DNA of 64,000 nt from Cribrihabitans_A pelagius (GTDB taxonomy: Bacteria; Pseudomonadota; Alphaproteobacteria; Rhodobacterales; Rhodobacteraceae). The stretch is taken from NCBI RefSeq assembly GCF_048820915.1, contig NZ_JBMERR010000003.1, positions 124,001 to 188,000 on the forward strand, in the 5' to 3' direction. The notes below the pieces were generated by a model. It saw only the letters and a list, made by a program, of their open reading frames with translations, made no database searches and was not told the origin of the DNA. A program made the position numbers and the translations under genes. Numbering within the stretch: position 1 is the stretch's first letter; the number at the start of each line of letters is the position of its first letter. Of the stretch, positions 60,416 through 64,000 are shown one piece after another.

Positions 60416-61870
60416 ATGAGTAAAGTGATCAAGAACGGCACAATCGTGACCGCCGATCTGACCTACAAGGCGGATGTGCTGATCGAAAACGGGGTGATTA
60501 CCCAAATCGGTCCGAACCTGAAAGGTGATGAGGAACTGGATGCCACCGGCTGTTTTGTGATGCCGGGCGGGATCGATCCGCATACCCATCTGGAGATGCC
60601 CTTCATGGGCACCTATTCCTCGGATGATTTTGAGAGCGGCACCCGTGCAGGCCTCGCGGGCGGCACCACGATGGTGGTGGACTTTGCGCTGCCCAACCCG
60701 GGCGAGAGCCTGCTGGACGCGCTGAAGCGCTGGGACAACAAGTCGGCGCGCGCCAATTGCGACTACTCCTTCCATATGGCGGTGACCTGGTGGGGCGAGC
60801 AGGTCTTTAACGACATCAAGACCGTGATCCAGGAGCGCGGCATCAACACCTTCAAGCATTTCATGGCTTACAAGGGCGCGCTGATGGTGAATGATGACGA
60901 GCTTTATGCCTCGTTCAAACGCCTGTCGGAACTGGGCGGCATCGCGCTGGTGCATGCCGAAAACGGCGATGTGGTGGCGGAACTGCAGGCCAAGCTTTTG
61001 GCGGAGGGCAACACCGGCCCCGAGGCGCATGCCTATTCCCGCCCGCCGCAGGTGGAGGGCGAGGCCACCAACCGCGCGATCATGATTGCCGACATGGCGG
61101 GTGTGCCGCTCTACGTGGTGCATACCTCCTGCGAAGAAAGCCACGAGGCGATCCGGCGCGCGCGGATGCAGGGCAAGCGGGTCTGGGGCGAGCCGCTGAT
61201 CCAGCATCTGACGCTGGATGAGAGCGAGTATTTCAACAAGGACTGGGACCATGCCGCGCGTCGGGTGATGTCGCCGCCGTTCCGCAACAAGCAGCATCAG
61301 GACAGTCTTTGGGCCGGCCTGCAGTCGGGCTCGCTGTCCGTTGTGGCGACCGATCACTGCGCCTTCACCACCGAACAGAAACGGACCGGGGTGGGGGATT
61401 TCACCAAGATCCCGAACGGGACCGGCGGCTTGGAAGACCGGATGCCGATGCTGTGGACCCATGGTGTGGAAACCGGACGGCTGACGCCAAACGAGTTTGT
61501 GGCGGTGACCTCGACCAATATCGCCAAGATCCTGAACTGCTACCCGAAGAAGGGCGCGGTGCTGGTGGGCGCCGATGCCGACCTTGTGGTTTGGGACCCG
61601 GAGAAGACCAAGACGATCTCGGCTGCAAGCCAGCAGTCCTCGATCGATTACAACGTGTTTGAGGGCCATGCGGTGAAGGGTCTGCCGCGCTTTACTCTGA
61701 CCCGCGGCCAGGTGGCGGTGCATGATGGCGAGATCCGCACCGAGGAGGGCCACGGCAAATTCGTCGCCCGCGAGGCGAACACTTCGGTCAACAAGGCGCT
61801 GAGCACCTGGAAGGAGCTGACCGCGCCCCGTCCGGTGGAGCGGTCGGGGATTCCGGCCACAGGCGTGTAA
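60416..61870 (+). CDS. hydA: Dihydropyrimidinase
   Basis: A 484-residue cyclic amidohydrolase that opens dihydrouracil and dihydrothymine rings to N-carbamoyl-beta-amino acids. Metal ligands include His56 and His58 in DPHTHLEMP and the carboxylated Lys153 in FKHFMAYKGA; VHAENGDVV, VHTSCEES and VVATDHCAF supply the others. ATG 60416 gives MSKVIKNGTIVTADLT; upstream open frame is unrelated. It sits between the enzymes for the steps before and after it and is followed by a transporter, making the locus self-contained for pyrimidine uptake and breakdown. Confidence 0.96.
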   Translation: MSKVIKNGTIVTADLTYKADVLIENGVITQIGPNLKGDEELDATGCFVMPGGIDPHTHLEMPFMGTYSSDDFESGTRAGLAGGTTMVVDFALPNPGESLLDALKRWDNKSARANCDYSFHMAVTWWGEQVFNDIKTVIQERGINTFKHFMAYKGALMVNDDELYASFKRLSELGGIALVHAENGDVVAELQAKLLAEGNTGPEAHAYSRPPQVEGEATNRAIMIADMAGVPLYVVHTSCEESHEAIRRARMQGKRVWGEPLIQHLTLDESEYFNKDWDHAARRVMSPPFRNKQHQDSLWAGLQSGSLSVVATDHCAFTTEQKRTGVGDFTKIPNGTGGLEDRMPMLWTHGVETGRLTPNEFVAVTSTNIAKILNCYPKKGAVLVGADADLVVWDPEKTKTISAASQQSSIDYNVFEGHAVKGLPRFTLTRGQVAVHDGEIRTEEGHGKFVAREANTSVNKALSTWKELTAPRPVERSGIPATGV

Positions 61871-61928
61871 ATCAGGAGCGGGCTGCCGGAAACGGCGGCC
61901 CGTTTTCCTGTCTGAGCAAGGCAAAGAT

Positions 61929-62768
61929 ATGAATATGGAAACGACACCCCAGGCTGCCCTGACCGGCGCCGCCGCAGCAGCGGCAACCGCCGCTGAGCCC
62001 GTAATCGAAGCCCGCGGGCTGGATCTGACCTTTCAGACCAACGACGGGCCGGTGCATGCGCTGAAAGACGTGAACCTGGAGATCGGCAAGGGGGATTTTG
62101 TCTCCTTCATCGGGCCTTCGGGCTGCGGCAAGACCACGTTCCTGCGCTGTATTGCGGCGCTGGAGACGCCGACTGGCGGGTCACTCAGCGTCAACGGCAT
62201 GACGCCGGAGGAGGCCCGCAAGAGCCGCGCCTATGGCTATGTGTTCCAGGCGGCGGGACTGTACCCGTGGCGCAGCATCGCGCGCAACATCAAGCTGCCC
62301 CTGGAGATCATGGGCTATTCCCGCGCCGAGCAGGAGAAGCGCGTGGCCGAGGTGCTTGAACTGGTGGAGCTGTCGGGCTTTGGCGGCAAGTTTCCCTGGC
62401 AGCTGTCAGGCGGCATGCAGCAGCGGGCAAGCATTGCGCGGGCGCTGGCGTTTGATGCCGACATCCTGCTGATGGACGAGCCTTTCGGGGCACTGGACGA
62501 AATCGTGCGCGACCACCTGAACGAGCAGCTCCTGAAGCTCTGGGCTCGGACGAACAAGACCATCGGCTTTGTCACCCATTCCATCCCCGAGGCAGTGTAT
62601 CTCTCGACCAGGATCGTGGTGATGAGCCCGCGGCCGGGGCGGATTACCGATGTCATCGAAAGCCCGCTGCCGAAGGAGCGGCCGCTGGATATCCGCGACA
62701 GCAAGGAGTTCATCGAGATTGCGCATAGGGTGCGCGAGGGGCTGCGCGCGGGGCATGGCAATGATTGA
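61929..62768 (+). CDS. ABC transporter ATP-binding protein (pyrimidine locus)
   Basis: A 279-residue ATPase of the nitrate/sulfonate/taurine (SsuB/TauB/ThiZ) class. Walker A is GPSGCGKTT (about 62-70), the Q loop FQAAGLYPWRSI, signature LSGGMQQR near 159 and Walker B ILLMDEPFGALDE follow. An Ala-rich N-terminal extension of about 25 residues precedes the domain. It starts 58 bases after dihydropyrimidinase, so it probably powers uptake of a pyrimidine or derivative with the permease at 63216. Such a class usually imports flat heterocycles or sulfonates. Confidence 0.92.
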   Translation: MNMETTPQAALTGAAAAAATAAEPVIEARGLDLTFQTNDGPVHALKDVNLEIGKGDFVSFIGPSGCGKTTFLRCIAALETPTGGSLSVNGMTPEEARKSRAYGYVFQAAGLYPWRSIARNIKLPLEIMGYSRAEQEKRVAEVLELVELSGFGGKFPWQLSGGMQQRASIARALAFDADILLMDEPFGALDEIVRDHLNEQLLKLWARTNKTIGFVTHSIPEAVYLSTRIVVMSPRPGRITDVIESPLPKERPLDIRDSKEFIEIAHRVREGLRAGHGND

Positions 62769-63219
62769 AGTGCGCAGGGCAGCCCTGGAGGACGCGCCCG
62801 GAATGTCCGCAATAATCAACCGCTGGATCGACCGCACGGACTGGATGCCGCGGGACCTGCCAGCCGGGGATTTTGAGGCACTGTTTGTCAAGGGGCTGGA
62901 AGTCCGGGAGATGTGGGCCGCCGGCGATCCGGTTCAGGGCTATTTGTCGCTGGATCCCGCAAACGGTCACATCTGGGGGTTTTATTGTGCGGAGCCTGGA
63001 CGGGGAATTGGCAAGCTCCTTCTGGACCGCGCGAAGGAAGGCCGCAGCTTCCTGTCCCTGAATACGCATGTCCCGAACACGGGCGCGCAGCGGTTTTACC
63101 GCCGCGAAGGATTCCGGCCGGTGCAGGTGCCGGCAGGCGAGACGCAAAGCGCCGCGCCGGGGCGCGGAAATGCGGCGGGTTCGGCGATACCTGAGATGCG
63201 GATGGAGTGGCGCCGATGA
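62755..63219 (+). CDS. GNAT-family N-acetyltransferase
   Basis: A 154-residue GNAT-fold enzyme. IEVRRAALEDAPGMSAIINR (about 4-23) is the start of the fold, and GRGIGKLLLDRAKEGRSFLS (about 83-102) holds the acetyl-CoA pyrophosphate loop. NTGAQRFYRREGFRPV is the usual last block. ATG 62755 overlaps the ATPase stop, ATG 62761 is an alternative. Its stop overlaps the permease start as ATGA. An acetyltransferase between two subunit genes of an importer is unusual; a beta-amino acid product of the pathway could be its substrate, which is a guess. Confidence 0.87.
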   Translation: MAMIEVRRAALEDAPGMSAIINRWIDRTDWMPRDLPAGDFEALFVKGLEVREMWAAGDPVQGYLSLDPANGHIWGFYCAEPGRGIGKLLLDRAKEGRSFLSLNTHVPNTGAQRFYRREGFRPVQVPAGETQSAAPGRGNAAGSAIPEMRMEWRR

Positions 63220-64000
63220 AGAGCTTTCTTGCTGTGCTGACCGTCACTGCCGCCATCCTTGCGCTGTGGTATGCGGCCTGTGTGCCGATGAACATCAAGG
63301 GCGTGCTCGACGCCGCCGAACGCGCCGGGGTGGAGGTGGTGCCGCCCGCCGCCAAGGACCGGCGGGATATGAGCGAACTCGTCCTGATAGCGCGGAACAG
63401 CTTTGCCATCGGGGACACCTGGGTGCAGGACCGCCCGCGTTTGCCCGCGCCGCATCAGGTGGCGGCGGAACTGTGGCAGACCACGGTGGAGAAGAAGGTC
63501 ACCTCCAAGCGCAGCCTGATCTATCACGCGCAGGTGACGTTGTCGGCGACGCTTCTGGGCTTTGCCATCGGCACCGGGCTCGGCATCCTGCTAGCCGTCG
63601 GGATCGTGCATTCCCGGGTGATGGACATGTCGGTTATGCCCTGGGCCATCGTCAGCCAGACCATCCCGATCATTGCGCTGGCGCCGATGATCATCGTGGT
63701 GCTGTATTCCATCGGGGTGCAGGGGATCGTTCCGAAGGCGGTGATCTCGGCCTATCTGAGTTTCTTCCCGGTTGTTGTCGGAATGGTGAAGGGGCTGAGG
63801 GCGCCGGATGCGATGCAGCTGGATCTGTTGAAGACCTACAATGCAAATACGAACCAGGGGTTCTGGAAGCTGCGGCTGCCGTCCTCGATGCCTTACCTCT
63901 TTGCGTCGCTGAAGATCGGCATCGCAGCCTCGCTGGTGGGGGCCATTGTTGGAGAGCTGCCGACCGGGGCGGTTGCCGGGCTTGGCGCGCGGCTGCTGGC
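63216..64000 (+). CDS. ABC transporter permease (3' end outside window)
   Basis: The first 261 residues of a binding-protein-dependent permease of the SsuC/TauC/ThiX class. The first helix (about 5-24) is followed by a long periplasmic segment with DRRDMSELVLIARNSFAIGD and LPAPHQVAAELWQTTV. Further helices begin at about 105, and LRLPSSMPYLFASLKIGIAA (about 222-241) is the ATPase-contact EAA-type loop. The N-terminal part before PAPHQVAAELW is longer than in most relatives. The ATG overlaps the GNAT stop. The rest, and a binding-protein gene, should lie beyond the window. Confidence 0.9.
   Translation, partial: MKSFLAVLTVTAAILALWYAACVPMNIKGVLDAAERAGVEVVPPAAKDRRDMSELVLIARNSFAIGDTWVQDRPRLPAPHQVAAELWQTTVEKKVTSKRSLIYHAQVTLSATLLGFAIGTGLGILLAVGIVHSRVMDMSVMPWAIVSQTIPIIALAPMIIVVLYSIGVQGIVPKAVISAYLSFFPVVVGMVKGLRAPDAMQLDLLKTYNANTNQGFWKLRLPSSMPYLFASLKIGIAASLVGAIVGELPTGAVAGLGARLL

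Noticed and set aside
1..64000. CRISPR array, insertion sequence, integrase or phage genes
   Set aside because: No regularly spaced repeats with unique spacers, no transposase or integrase similarity and no terminal inverted repeats with target duplications were seen.

Overview
The window is GC-rich DNA densely packed with genes, and it reads as a chromosome segment of a Roseobacter-group alphaproteobacterium (Rhodobacterales, of the Leisingera/Phaeobacter/Ruegeria kind). Support comes from a GapR (DUF2312) nucleoid protein, an NDUFA12-type complex I subunit beside mlaD, DUF2155, aat and accCB, a ScfR/RamB-type regulator next to an SSS-type sensor kinase, and a reductive pyrimidine pathway under RutR. 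The genus is inference. No tRNA, rRNA, CRISPR array, insertion sequence, integrase or phage gene was seen.

Layout. 1-2.4 kb: end of a 5'-nucleotidase, a DUF1992 protein and an SRAP/YedK-type abasic-site protein. 2.4-6.7 kb: a MarR regulator whose 3' end lies in a 26-bp tandem repeat, then convergent selenouridine synthase (selU/mnmH) and a flavoprotein-SelD fusion, separated by a nested palindrome. 6.7-12.7 kb: a complete Mrp cation/proton antiporter operon (A/B fusion, C, D, E, F, G). 12.9-14.3 kb: an exported rhodanese and a depolymerase-like esterase. 14.7-20.8 kb: a TTC38-like TPR protein with opgC, opgG and opgH for periplasmic glucans. 21-25.6 kb: a class III CoA-transferase overlapping a ThDP enzyme, a DUF302 protein and a GlxA-type regulator.

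25.9-33.4 kb is housekeeping: clpP, clpX, ridA, a VOC protein, NDUFA12, mlaD, DUF2155, aat, accC, accB and a PAS-LuxR regulator. 33.5-43.1 kb: a thiolase and acyl-CoA synthetase pair, an alpha/beta-hydrolase/adenylate-cyclase fusion, and a five-gene Liv-type ABC importer. 43.3-49.8 kb: ScfR/RamB-type regulator, CheY-like receiver, small membrane protein, SSS-histidine kinase, and an orphan FliM-like protein with a Gly/Asp-rich tail. 49.8-53.5 kb: about 1 kb holding two decayed partial copies of a DUF442 (TIGR01244) gene, then that gene, a persulfide-dioxygenase-like metallo-hydrolase, small proteins and gapR. 53.9-55 kb: a second RidA protein and a double cupin.

55.1-64 kb is a pyrimidine catabolic locus: preT-preA (dihydropyrimidine dehydrogenase), divergent rutR, an N-carbamoyl amidohydrolase, dihydropyrimidinase, then an ABC transporter operon with an acetyltransferase gene inside it; the permease runs off the window end. 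A perfect RutR-type operator lies between rutR and the amidohydrolase, and a degenerate one precedes preT.

No wholly new multi-gene system is obvious. The most unusual signals are the tandem 3'-end copies of the DUF442 gene, the stop-codon-bearing repeat at the marR end, the large nested inverted repeats between genes, the operator pair, and several uncommon fusions or pairings.
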